Part shown: piece by piece, positions 25,155-32,809 of the stretch
Layout of the letters: every line of letters starts with the position of its first letter
How positions within the stretch are numbered: position 1 is the first letter of the stretch
Origin: Bacteroidota bacterium
GTDB taxonomy: Bacteria; Bacteroidota; Bacteroidia; Bacteroidales; FEN-979
DNA length: 64,000 nt
Assembly (NCBI GenBank): GCA_026391775.1
Contig: JAPLDK010000009.1
Location: 1-64,000 of the forward strand
Reading direction: 5' to 3'
Translations under genes and position numbers: made by a program
Notes under the pieces: model-generated
What the model saw: only the letters and a program-made list of their open reading frames with translations
Told to the model about the DNA's origin: nothing
The model's database searches: none

Positions 25155-26276
25155 ATGAAAAAAACCATTTTATTTATTTGTATCGTTTTCTTCTCTTTAC
25201 TGATATTCGGGCAGGAGTCCAAAACAAAAAGTCAGGATTTGTCAAGTCATTATCCTTTGCCGAAAGTTGACAGGCGGACAGAACTTCTGAGCATTGTTTT
25301 TCGCCTTGCAGGCAATTTTGAATACAATGATGATGTTTACAAAAGCTACGTTTCGGATATCCACAGCCACTTTGATAAATACAAGGATCATCCTCTCATT
25401 GCATTTGCTATTGAAATGCGCGAAAAAAACGGGGTGAGTTTTGATGCTGTGATGTACATGGCTATCTATCTTTCGCAGCCTCCGTCACTGGATCCGCTTG
25501 TTACGTTTTCATCAAAGGTCCCGGAAGGCAGGTGGGGGCAAGACAATGCTAATAAATTCGCCGGCTTACTGAAGCAATTTTACACGGATGCCAAATGTGA
25601 AGCCTTTTTCAAAGAGCATGAAAGTTTGTATGGTATCGCGCAGGAAAAATTCATGCCTGTTTACAAAGCCCTGGATGTAAACTGGTACAACCAGTATTAT
25701 GGGGTTCAACCTGAAGGCAGCCTGAATATCATAATAGGAATGGGCCTTGGAGGAAGCAATTTTGGCCCCAAAGTAAAATATCCCGACGGGAAGGAAGACA
25801 CTTATGCCATCATGGGAACCTGGTCCATTGACAGCACAAATAAACCTCTTTATACTGTTGATGATTATCTGCCAACGATTATTCACGAATTTAACCACTC
25901 CTATGTAAACCATCTGACAGCAAAATATGAAAAGGATTTTGAGAATTCCGGTACAAAGCTTTTCGACCTTGTTAAAGCGGGTATGGGAAACCAGCATTAT
26001 ACCAGCTGGCAGACCATGATGAATGAGTCTTTGGTCAGGGCTTCTGTCATCAGGTACTTGTTAAAACACAACCCCGATGGTAAAGCAGCCAAATACCAAT
26101 TGATATCTGACTTTGGAAGAGGTTTTTTCTGGATGAAAGGACTTGTTGAAACCTTAGGGGTTTATGAAAAAAACAGGAATAAGTATCCCACGCTTGAAAG
26201 CTATATGACGGTTTTAGCTGATTTTTATAACAGGGTGGCCACAGAGAGCGGGTCAATGTTTGAAATAAAAGAATAA
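25155..26276 (+). CDS. DUF4932-like secreted putative metallopeptidase
   Basis: 373 residues with a signal peptide (KKTILFICIVFFSLLIFGQ). The mature protein resembles the DUF4932 family: PLPKVDRRTELLSIVFRLAG near the start, YKSYVSDIHSHFDKYKDHPL, and a metal-binding motif LPTIIHEFNHSYVNHL around residue 250, an HEFNH variant of HExxH with another His four residues on. A conserved acidic segment, TMMNESLVRASVIRY, follows about 45 residues later and could hold the third ligand. A zinc peptidase is a reasonable guess but none of these domains has a known substrate to my knowledge. It lies 60 bp after the hydrolase gene and may be co-transcribed. Confidence 0.7.
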   Translation: MKKTILFICIVFFSLLIFGQESKTKSQDLSSHYPLPKVDRRTELLSIVFRLAGNFEYNDDVYKSYVSDIHSHFDKYKDHPLIAFAIEMREKNGVSFDAVMYMAIYLSQPPSLDPLVTFSSKVPEGRWGQDNANKFAGLLKQFYTDAKCEAFFKEHESLYGIAQEKFMPVYKALDVNWYNQYYGVQPEGSLNIIIGMGLGGSNFGPKVKYPDGKEDTYAIMGTWSIDSTNKPLYTVDDYLPTIIHEFNHSYVNHLTAKYEKDFENSGTKLFDLVKAGMGNQHYTSWQTMMNESLVRASVIRYLLKHNPDGKAAKYQLISDFGRGFFWMKGLVETLGVYEKNRNKYPTLESYMTVLADFYNRVATESGSMFEIKE

Positions 26277-26311
26277 CAATTGTAATAGCGATATAACTAA
26301 AAACCTGCGGA

Positions 26312-26677
26312 ATGAAGAAGTTTTACCTGTTATTGATTACTTGCCTGATTCACATGAACCTAAGCGCCCAGGACCTGGTTTCTGTCGGAAATTACCGGAA
26401 ATTCAAATCCACCGTACTCGGCGGTGAAGTCACCTAACTGGAACATCTGCCCGAAGGGTATGATAGATCGGGTAAAACCTACCCGGTCATCATCACGATG
26501 AACGGACAGATCATTATCAGCCTGTATCCTGACTCCGAGCATTACTATTGGTATCTTGGCAATCTATACCAGGAAAAAGGAGAGTTGGAATCAGCTAAGG
26601 AAAATTACAACAAAGCGCTCAGCATCAATCCTGATTTCGGGCGGGCAAAGGATGCACTCAAAAAACTGAATAAATAA
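26312..26677 (+). pseudogene. Secreted esterase/TPR gene reduced to its two ends, with in-frame stop
   Basis: One frame reads from ATG 26312 (MKKFYLLLITCLIHMNLSAQ, signal peptide) to TAA 26675-26677, broken only by TAA at 26435-26437. Before and after the stop it reads like an alpha/beta hydrolase N-terminus (LEHLPEGYDRSGKTYPVIIT, MNGQ). It then jumps directly to a C-terminal TPR (SEHYYWYLGNLYQEKGELES, NYNKALSINPDFGRAKDALK). The catalytic domain between is missing. It is the relic of a larger esterase (PFAM esterase D-like) with a TPR tail. Confidence 0.65.
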
Positions 26678-26848
26678 CAAACATCCGATGAAAGATCAAA
26701 CCGCAGAAAATTCTCAACAAAAAACTGTTAAAATTGCAGGTTACGAATCAATAATTTGAAATAAATGGTCCATTAACCTGCAAAAGGTCGATTCAGACAA
26801 TTCTTTTGGGTCAATTTGCAGCTGATTCACATAATTAAAAAATGTAAT

Positions 26849-28276
26849 ATGAAAAAATCAGCAGTGACCTCAATCCTTATTCTGTTATTTGGAGTTATAC
26901 TATCCGCACAAACAATCCCTCCCGATAGTTTATATATGGGACAAACACCTCCCGGTAACACTCCCCGGATTTTTGCCCAGGGAATTATATCCTTGACCGG
27001 AAGAACTGAATATGGCATTTCTATCTCGCCGGATGGGGATGAAATGTTATTTGCCATTGGGAACTGGCCAAATAAGCGCACGATGATCATGAAATATGAA
27101 AATAACCACTGGACAGGCCCTGATACTGTTTCTTTTTCATTAACCAGATCGGCCGAGGAAGCTATTTATTCAACCGGTGGCCAGCGGGTTTATTATTACG
27201 CTTATAATCCACCAAATCCGGTAGGAGGGGCCGATTTATGTTATAGCGAAAAAAACGGATCGGTCTGGGGTGACCCTGTTAACCTTGGAAGCCCGCTGAA
27301 TACCTCCCAGGATGAATACCATCCTTGCGTTGTGGCAGATAGCTCTGTTTATTTTGAAAACTCCGCCGGGAAAATATGTTATTCAAAATACCAAAATGGC
27401 GCTTACCAGCCAAGAATTGTTTTGCCCTCCATGTTCAACGATCCAAACATGGCATGGGGCAATCCTTACGTATCGCCCGACGAGAGCTACTTCATTTTCA
27501 ATTCCTCCCGGCCCGGCGGTTTCGGGAGCACTGATTTATACATTTCCTACAAAAAAAATGACGGTACATGGACCAATCCAAAGAATCTCGGAAACATAAT
27601 AAACACCTCAACCTCTGAAAACGGGGCTGAAATAACCGACGATAATTTGTATATGACATATGTGTCGAATAATGATATTTATTGGGTGGGATCGGATTTT
27701 ATCGATAGTCTTAAATATACCAATTTTGTACCTTATGTTAAAAATCCGATTCCTGAACAGACAGGCATTGTAGGGCAGTTCTTCAATTATGCTGTCCCCG
27801 ACAGCACGTTTATTGACGATGATGGCAATAATACACTTTCCTACAGTGCTGCACTTACCAACGGTAGTCCTTTACCATCATGGTTAACTTTTACCGACAG
27901 CACAATCACATTTTCAGGAACGCCATCTGAAACCCAAACCCTGAATGTCAGGGTAACAGCTACTGATACAGCAGGAGCAACCGCCTCAACAACATTCAAA
28001 ATTATAATAGGATATCCGACTGCAATTGATCAAATGGAAGGACAAACTGTCAGGATCTTTCCAAACCCGACAAGCGGGCTGATAAATCTGACTCTGAAGT
28101 CAACAGCAGTTAACACCGCAATTGCCGAGGTGTACAATTTGCAAGGGAAAGTCATAAAGACCGGTACATTCAACAAGTGTATTCGTATGGATATGACCGG
28201 CAATCCAAAGGGGATTTATATTCTCAAACTGCTTATTGATGATGAGATTTCGGTAAGCAAAATTTGCATTCAATAG
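26849..28276 (+). CDS. Secreted WD40-like (PD40) protein with Ig-like and T9SS sorting domains, copy 1
   Basis: 475 residues starting MKKSAVTSILILLFGVILSAQ; the longer TTG frame upstream is not needed. After cleavage comes the motif IPPDSLYMGQTPPGNTPRIF, shared with the genes at 29964 and 31005. Residues ~45-290 carry PD40/WD40-like propeller repeats (GISISPDGDEMLFAI, PYVSPDESYFIFNSSRPGGF, STDLYISYKKNDGTW). Residues ~300-390 form a cadherin/Ig-like He_PIG domain (NTLSYSAALTNGSPLPSWLT, FSGTPSETQTLNV). The tail is a T9SS type-A domain (VRIFPNPTSGLINLTL, NPKGIYILKL). It is predicted to be surface-exposed. Role unknown; relatives are often called TolB-like or PD40 proteins. Confidence 0.8.
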   Translation: MKKSAVTSILILLFGVILSAQTIPPDSLYMGQTPPGNTPRIFAQGIISLTGRTEYGISISPDGDEMLFAIGNWPNKRTMIMKYENNHWTGPDTVSFSLTRSAEEAIYSTGGQRVYYYAYNPPNPVGGADLCYSEKNGSVWGDPVNLGSPLNTSQDEYHPCVVADSSVYFENSAGKICYSKYQNGAYQPRIVLPSMFNDPNMAWGNPYVSPDESYFIFNSSRPGGFGSTDLYISYKKNDGTWTNPKNLGNIINTSTSENGAEITDDNLYMTYVSNNDIYWVGSDFIDSLKYTNFVPYVKNPIPEQTGIVGQFFNYAVPDSTFIDDDGNNTLSYSAALTNGSPLPSWLTFTDSTITFSGTPSETQTLNVRVTATDTAGATASTTFKIIIGYPTAIDQMEGQTVRIFPNPTSGLINLTLKSTAVNTAIAEVYNLQGKVIKTGTFNKCIRMDMTGNPKGIYILKLLIDDEISVSKICIQ

Positions 28277-28502
28277 GCTAAAGATTTCCCTAAGCACACA
28301 TGGATGAATACAAATAAAAATATTGATTGGACCTGAAAATTATGAAAACTTGATCTGTACAAGAATTATTCTGTGTCATCAAACTGATAAAAATGGATTT
28401 GAATACTGACAATGGGTACTTCACCATCAAAAATCTTAGACCTGATTTAAGTACAACAGACAATACTCATATTAAGAGCTTTAAATATAATACTGTAAGC
28501 TT

Positions 28503-29885
28503 ATGAAAAATTTTATGACTTTTTTTATTTCCTTCTTTTTAGTTTCAAATTGCTGTGCACAGGATAACTGTAATTGTGATCAGGCTTTAAAACAATTAAT
28601 CCAAAAAGTAGAAACCGAATACCCGGGGTTTAACGAAAAAACAAAAGATAAGCCGGTATATAATAATTATAAAGAGAATCTGCTTATAAAGGCACGGAAT
28701 ACCCACGATTCTGCTTGCATCGAATTATTGAGAGCGTATAAAGAATTTTTTAAAGACGGGCATATTAGCATATTCCAGGTTGAAACAGGGCAAAATGCCC
28801 AGCAAAACAAAAAGCAAAGTAACAAGGTCACCATCAGCCCGGAAGAATTTCAAAAGCGTATACTCAACACAACCGATCCAATGGAAGGGATTTGGAGATA
28901 TGCTGTCTATAAAGTTGGAATAGTTAAGCTGAACAATGAATACCAGGGATTTATTATAGAGGCTGACACGGCCTACTGGAAAGTTGATGAAATCAAATTC
29001 AGGTTATTCGAAAACGGAAAGGCAAATTACTATTTGAGGGATCACTCTTTGTCGGAAGAAACCTATGAATTGGTAGATGGATGGATCTTGTATTTTAATT
29101 CCTCTAAATATATAAAAGAATGGCCAAAGCCGAACCTGTCGGAAAATGAGATCAAATCGAAAATATACGAGATTGAAGGATGTTATTTTAAAAAGGTATC
29201 AGAAAAAACGGCTTTGCTTTGCCTATCCAGCTTTGAACATAATTATGTTGAACGTATTAAGAAATTATTGGCAGATAACAGGAAGGCAATTGAAAGCAGC
29301 GAGAATTTAATTATTGACATACGGAATAATCCGGGAGGCACGTATGATGCTTATGAAGGGCTGTTCCCATACATTCTTACAAATAATGTCAGGGGATTAG
29401 GAATGGAATTCCTGGTTACACAAACCTTAATTGATGGAATCCAGGATTGGTATGATGATGAGGAAGGTAAGAAAAAGGCTAAAGAATGGATAAACATATT
29501 TAAAGGGAAAATGGGTGAATTTGTAAATACCGATACTACCGATATATACATAAATGAAGTAAAACTTGCAGAACGCAGCCCAAAGCAGGTTGTTATCCTG
29601 GCAAATCGCAGAACAGCCAGTTCGGGAGAGGCTTTTCTGCTGGATGCCAGGCAAAGCAAAAAGGTAAAAGTATTGGGAACCCCAACCTATGGAGCACTGG
29701 ATTACGGAACTGCGAGTTTTTTCAATTTTGGATGCAAAAACTATAAGCTAATGATGCCAACATGGAGATCCATGAGGCTCCCCGATTATCCGATAGACAA
29801 TATCGGAATACAACCCGATATCTACCTGGATAAATCGGTTAAAGACTGGATCCGGTTTGCAGTAAATTATCTGGAGAATAAATAA
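28503..29885 (+). CDS. S41-family (tail-specific/CtpA-like) serine peptidase
   Basis: 460 residues with a signal peptide (FFISFFLVSNCCAQ). The N-terminal ~200 residues are an unassigned region that would contain the regulatory part. The C-terminal S41 core starts at about 225: TALLCLSSF, ENLIIDIRNNPGGTYDAYEG, QVVILANRRTASSGEAFLLD (catalytic Ser in TASSGEA), and SKKVKVLGTPTYGALDYGTA, where the basic residues precede the usual VG(E/T)xT segment. It ends with IGIQPDIYLD, as in other secreted S41 enzymes of Bacteroidota. No PDZ domain is obvious. It probably degrades or processes peptides in the periplasm or outside. It sits between PD40 paralogues 1 and 2. Confidence 0.82.
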   Translation: MKNFMTFFISFFLVSNCCAQDNCNCDQALKQLIQKVETEYPGFNEKTKDKPVYNNYKENLLIKARNTHDSACIELLRAYKEFFKDGHISIFQVETGQNAQQNKKQSNKVTISPEEFQKRILNTTDPMEGIWRYAVYKVGIVKLNNEYQGFIIEADTAYWKVDEIKFRLFENGKANYYLRDHSLSEETYELVDGWILYFNSSKYIKEWPKPNLSENEIKSKIYEIEGCYFKKVSEKTALLCLSSFEHNYVERIKKLLADNRKAIESSENLIIDIRNNPGGTYDAYEGLFPYILTNNVRGLGMEFLVTQTLIDGIQDWYDDEEGKKKAKEWINIFKGKMGEFVNTDTTDIYINEVKLAERSPKQVVILANRRTASSGEAFLLDARQSKKVKVLGTPTYGALDYGTASFFNFGCKNYKLMMPTWRSMRLPDYPIDNIGIQPDIYLDKSVKDWIRFAVNYLENK

Positions 29886-29963
29886 CAATTGTTATTCCTG
29901 TTTTCAAGGCCTCATTCGTTGGGCGTTGTTTTTAAACAGACCGTAAAACTTAAAATAAAAAAT

Positions 29964-30872
29964 ATGAAAACACTTCGCTTTGCAATTATTATTTCAATAT
30001 TAGTTAACGCCGGTTTTACACAAACAATTCCTCATGACAGTTTATACCTCGGCCAGACACCGCCAGATACGATACCAAAAATTTTTGCTCCGGGAATTAT
30101 TTGCCTGGATAACAGGGTTGAAGGCACCGGAGCATTTTCCCCGGACGGGAGAATGATTTTTTTTACAGTTACAAATGGGAATTTTTCTTCTCAGAAATTA
30201 TTTTTCAGTGAATATGTTAAAAATAAATGGACTAAACCTGACACCGCCAGTTTCTCGAAAGTATTTAACAACCTCGAACCCTTCTTTTCTTATGACGGGA
30301 AAAAGCTCTACTTTTCCTCTGACAGGGATAAGAAGACGAAAGAGAACAGGAGGGATTTTTATTATGTCAATAAGTTGAAAAACGGATGGTCTGAGCCTGT
30401 CAAACTGGAAACTCCCATAAATTCAGATTACACGGAATTTTTTTTCCGCCAATCTAAAAACGGGACAATTTACTTTGCCTCGAACCGGCCCGGTGGGTAT
30501 GGGATGGTTGATATTTATTTCGCAAAACCAGACCATGGAAAATATGAGAAAGCAAGTAATATCGGAAATGTGATAAATGTAAACGGAGGCTATGCTGGAG
30601 ATCCATGTATTGCACCTGATGAGAGCTATATCATATTTCCATCGGTACGAACAGCAGGTGCAAACAATAGTGATTTATTTATAAGCTTCAATGAGAATGG
30701 AACCTGGACAGAACCAGTTAATATGGGAAATCTGATAAACACCCAGGCGAATGAATATGGTCCGTTTCTTTCACCGGATGGGAAATACTTGTTTTTTATC
30801 AGGCATAATGGGATAAAAGGAGATATATATTGGTTAAATGCGGGCATAATAAAAAAATTAAGAAAAACATGA
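29964..30872 (+). CDS. Secreted WD40-like (PD40) protein, short paralogue (copy 2)
   Basis: 302 residues, starting MKTLRFAIIISILVNAGFTQ. It repeats the N-terminal motif of copies 1 and 3 (IPHDSLYLGQTPPDTIPKIF). PD40 repeats follow: GAFSPDGRMIFFTVTNGNF, PFFSYDGKKLYFSSDRDKKT, YFASNRPGGYGMVDIYFAKP, CIAPDESYIIFPSVRT and GPFLSPDGKYLFFIRH. Unlike copies 1 and 3 it ends after the propeller (WLNAGIIKKLRKT), with no Ig-like or T9SS sorting domain, so it is probably periplasmic. It lies 78 bp after the S41 peptidase gene and is likely co-transcribed. The upstream ATG-less frame to 29889 is not used. Confidence 0.8.
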   Translation: MKTLRFAIIISILVNAGFTQTIPHDSLYLGQTPPDTIPKIFAPGIICLDNRVEGTGAFSPDGRMIFFTVTNGNFSSQKLFFSEYVKNKWTKPDTASFSKVFNNLEPFFSYDGKKLYFSSDRDKKTKENRRDFYYVNKLKNGWSEPVKLETPINSDYTEFFFRQSKNGTIYFASNRPGGYGMVDIYFAKPDHGKYEKASNIGNVINVNGGYAGDPCIAPDESYIIFPSVRTAGANNSDLFISFNENGTWTEPVNMGNLINTQANEYGPFLSPDGKYLFFIRHNGIKGDIYWLNAGIIKKLRKT

Positions 30873-31004
30873 TCAAAAACCTCAAACGTTGTCTAAGCGA
30901 AAATATTTATCCGAAAATGGTCCATTTACACGTATCAGGTCGATATGGGAAATTCTTCTCAGTTATTTTGTGCAAAAAATTAATAACTATTAATCTTTTG
31001 CAAC

Positions 31005-32438
31005 ATGAAAACATCAGTACTGTCATTAATGCTTATTTTATTGTCAGGGGGATTTATATCTGCACAGCCAATACCCACTGACAGCCTTTACCTCGGGCAG
31101 ACACCTCCCGGGAATACTCCGGTAAGATTTAATCTGTTCGTAAACACCGGATCATTTGCTGCCGAAAGAATCGCAATTTCCGGCGATGGCAAGGAAATTT
31201 ATTATTCTGAAGTGCATTCTTATTATCCTACCGCAGGTGATACAATTAAGTATTATAAATATTCCGGCGGTCATTGGACAGGTCCATTCAAGCTATTTCA
31301 GGGTTATATAGCTCCCGGATTATCGATTACCGGAGATACAATGTATTTTCAAAATAACAGTATACCTTATCAAACACTTTTTTCAGTTAGAAATGGCACG
31401 AGTTGGAGTAATCCGCAAAGAATTTTATACAACCTGAATTCAGCACATTATTTACAGGAAACCAATAATGGAAATTATTATGTTTCATCAATTTCAAATC
31501 CGGGCATAGGCGGTTCAGACTGGTGCAAATTACATATCAATGGTTCCGATACCACTGCTGTAAGTTTAGGACTGCCGCTGAATTCCAATTTAAATGATTT
31601 GGATTTATTCGTTGCAAAGGATGAATCTTTTATGATTGTAGCTAAATACGCGGGATATGTAACGAGTTTATACATAAGCTATTATAAAAGTAACGGGGAC
31701 TGGACGAACCCTAAAAGCTTAGGTCCTACGATAAACTTTGGACTTGGAGCATGGGGTCCGTATGTATCCTCTGATAATAAATACTTGTTTTACACTGCAG
31801 GAACTAATCCAAATTATTCTGACACATATATATATTGGGTTCGGGTTGACAATGTCATCGATAGTCTCATGCACACTAATTTTGTTCCCTATGTAAAAAA
31901 CCCCATCTCTTCCCAGTCAGCTGCGATGGGCGAGCTGTTCACTTTCACAATCCCCGACACCACATTTATCGATGATGACGGCAACAACACACTCACCTAT
32001 CATGCAAAACTTACCAGCGGAAATCCCTTACCTGCATGGTTGGCATTTGACACAATTACAGGAACATTTGCAGGCACACCTTCAAACATCGAAACATTGA
32101 ATATCTGGCTATCGGCTACCGATACTGCCGGAGCATCTGCTTCAACAACCTTTAAAATTACAGTGACTCCGCATACTTCGATCGAAAAGATAAACGGGAA
32201 AAATGACGGTGTCATGATCTTCCCAAACCCAACGAACGGGCTGGTAACAATAGCATTAGATAAGCTAAAGGACAAGCTTGCGGTTATTGAACTATATAGC
32301 ATAAAAGGGGAAATCATTCAAACAAATACTTTTAAAAGCAGCATATGCCTTGATCTGACAACCAGGCCAGGAGGAATATATTTTGTAAAAGTATTGGTTG
32401 ATAGTGAGATACTTATCGGAAAGATATGCGTTAATTGA
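31005..32438 (+). CDS. Secreted WD40-like (PD40) protein with Ig-like and T9SS sorting domains, copy 3
   Basis: 477 residues. A signal peptide (KTSVLSLMLILLSGGFISAQ) and the shared motif IPTDSLYLGQTPPGNTPVRF are followed by diverged PD40 repeats (RIAISGDGKEIYYSEVHSYY, LFVAKDESFMIVAKYAGYVT, GPYVSSDNKYLFYTAGTNPN). A He_PIG Ig-like domain follows (NTLTYHAKLTSGNPLPAWLA, GTFAGTPSNIETLNI). The C-terminus is a T9SS type-A domain (MIFPNPTNGLVTIALDKL, RPGGIYFVKVLVDSE). Order and motifs are as in copy 1, indicating tandem duplication. Predicted secreted or surface protein, unknown role. Confidence 0.8.
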   Translation: MKTSVLSLMLILLSGGFISAQPIPTDSLYLGQTPPGNTPVRFNLFVNTGSFAAERIAISGDGKEIYYSEVHSYYPTAGDTIKYYKYSGGHWTGPFKLFQGYIAPGLSITGDTMYFQNNSIPYQTLFSVRNGTSWSNPQRILYNLNSAHYLQETNNGNYYVSSISNPGIGGSDWCKLHINGSDTTAVSLGLPLNSNLNDLDLFVAKDESFMIVAKYAGYVTSLYISYYKSNGDWTNPKSLGPTINFGLGAWGPYVSSDNKYLFYTAGTNPNYSDTYIYWVRVDNVIDSLMHTNFVPYVKNPISSQSAAMGELFTFTIPDTTFIDDDGNNTLTYHAKLTSGNPLPAWLAFDTITGTFAGTPSNIETLNIWLSATDTAGASASTTFKITVTPHTSIEKINGKNDGVMIFPNPTNGLVTIALDKLKDKLAVIELYSIKGEIIQTNTFKSSICLDLTTRPGGIYFVKVLVDSEILIGKICVN

Positions 32439-32478
32439 GAAAAATTAACCTCACTCAAACGATATCACACGCTTTTGC

Positions 32479-32661
32479 TCATTCATAGTATTGTAATAAA
32501 TGACCGATCTCGAAGTGGAGGTGAGGTGCATCGGAATTCCCCGAATTGACCAGCAGCGCTAAAGGCTGACCTTTTTTCACCTTGTCGCCGGCTTTCACCA
32601 TGAAGGAACCCTTCACACAATGAGCATACATGGCGTTACACCCGTTGCCGATGTAGCAGGA
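32479..32661 (-). pseudogene. M23 (LytM) peptidase C-terminal relic
   Basis: On the minus strand the frame reads CYIGNGCNAMYAHCVKGSFM, VKAGDKVKKGQPLALLVNSG and NSDAPHLHFEIGHLLQYYE before a stop at 32481-32479. It has the M23 hallmarks: the H of MYAH, the VKAGDKVKKGQ turn and the HLHFE zinc-ligand motif. The frame is closed upstream by a stop at 32664-32662, so the H..D half of the site and the signal peptide are missing. Intact M23 genes are much longer (see 53349). Non-functional relic, in the gap between the PD40 copy 3 and the multicopper oxidase. Confidence 0.75.
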
Positions 32662-32763
32662 TCACACAAATATTAAAATTGTAATTCAAGGTGCAGCAGA
32701 AGTCTTTTTTTCTCCTTTTGCCGCAAACTGATTTTTTTATTTTTATTTAGATTGAATTAACAA

Positions 32764-32771
32764 TACCTTTG
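32764..32771 (+). promoter_or_regulatory. Candidate -7 box for the multicopper oxidase
   Basis: TACCTTTG matches the TAnnTTTG consensus 38 bases before ATG 32810. No clear TTG/TTTG -33 box lies at the usual distance; the upstream DNA is a T-rich stretch. Confidence 0.35.
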
Positions 32772-32809
32772 TTAAGTTTTAATTTACAAATTATTAGAAT
32801 AATAAACAG

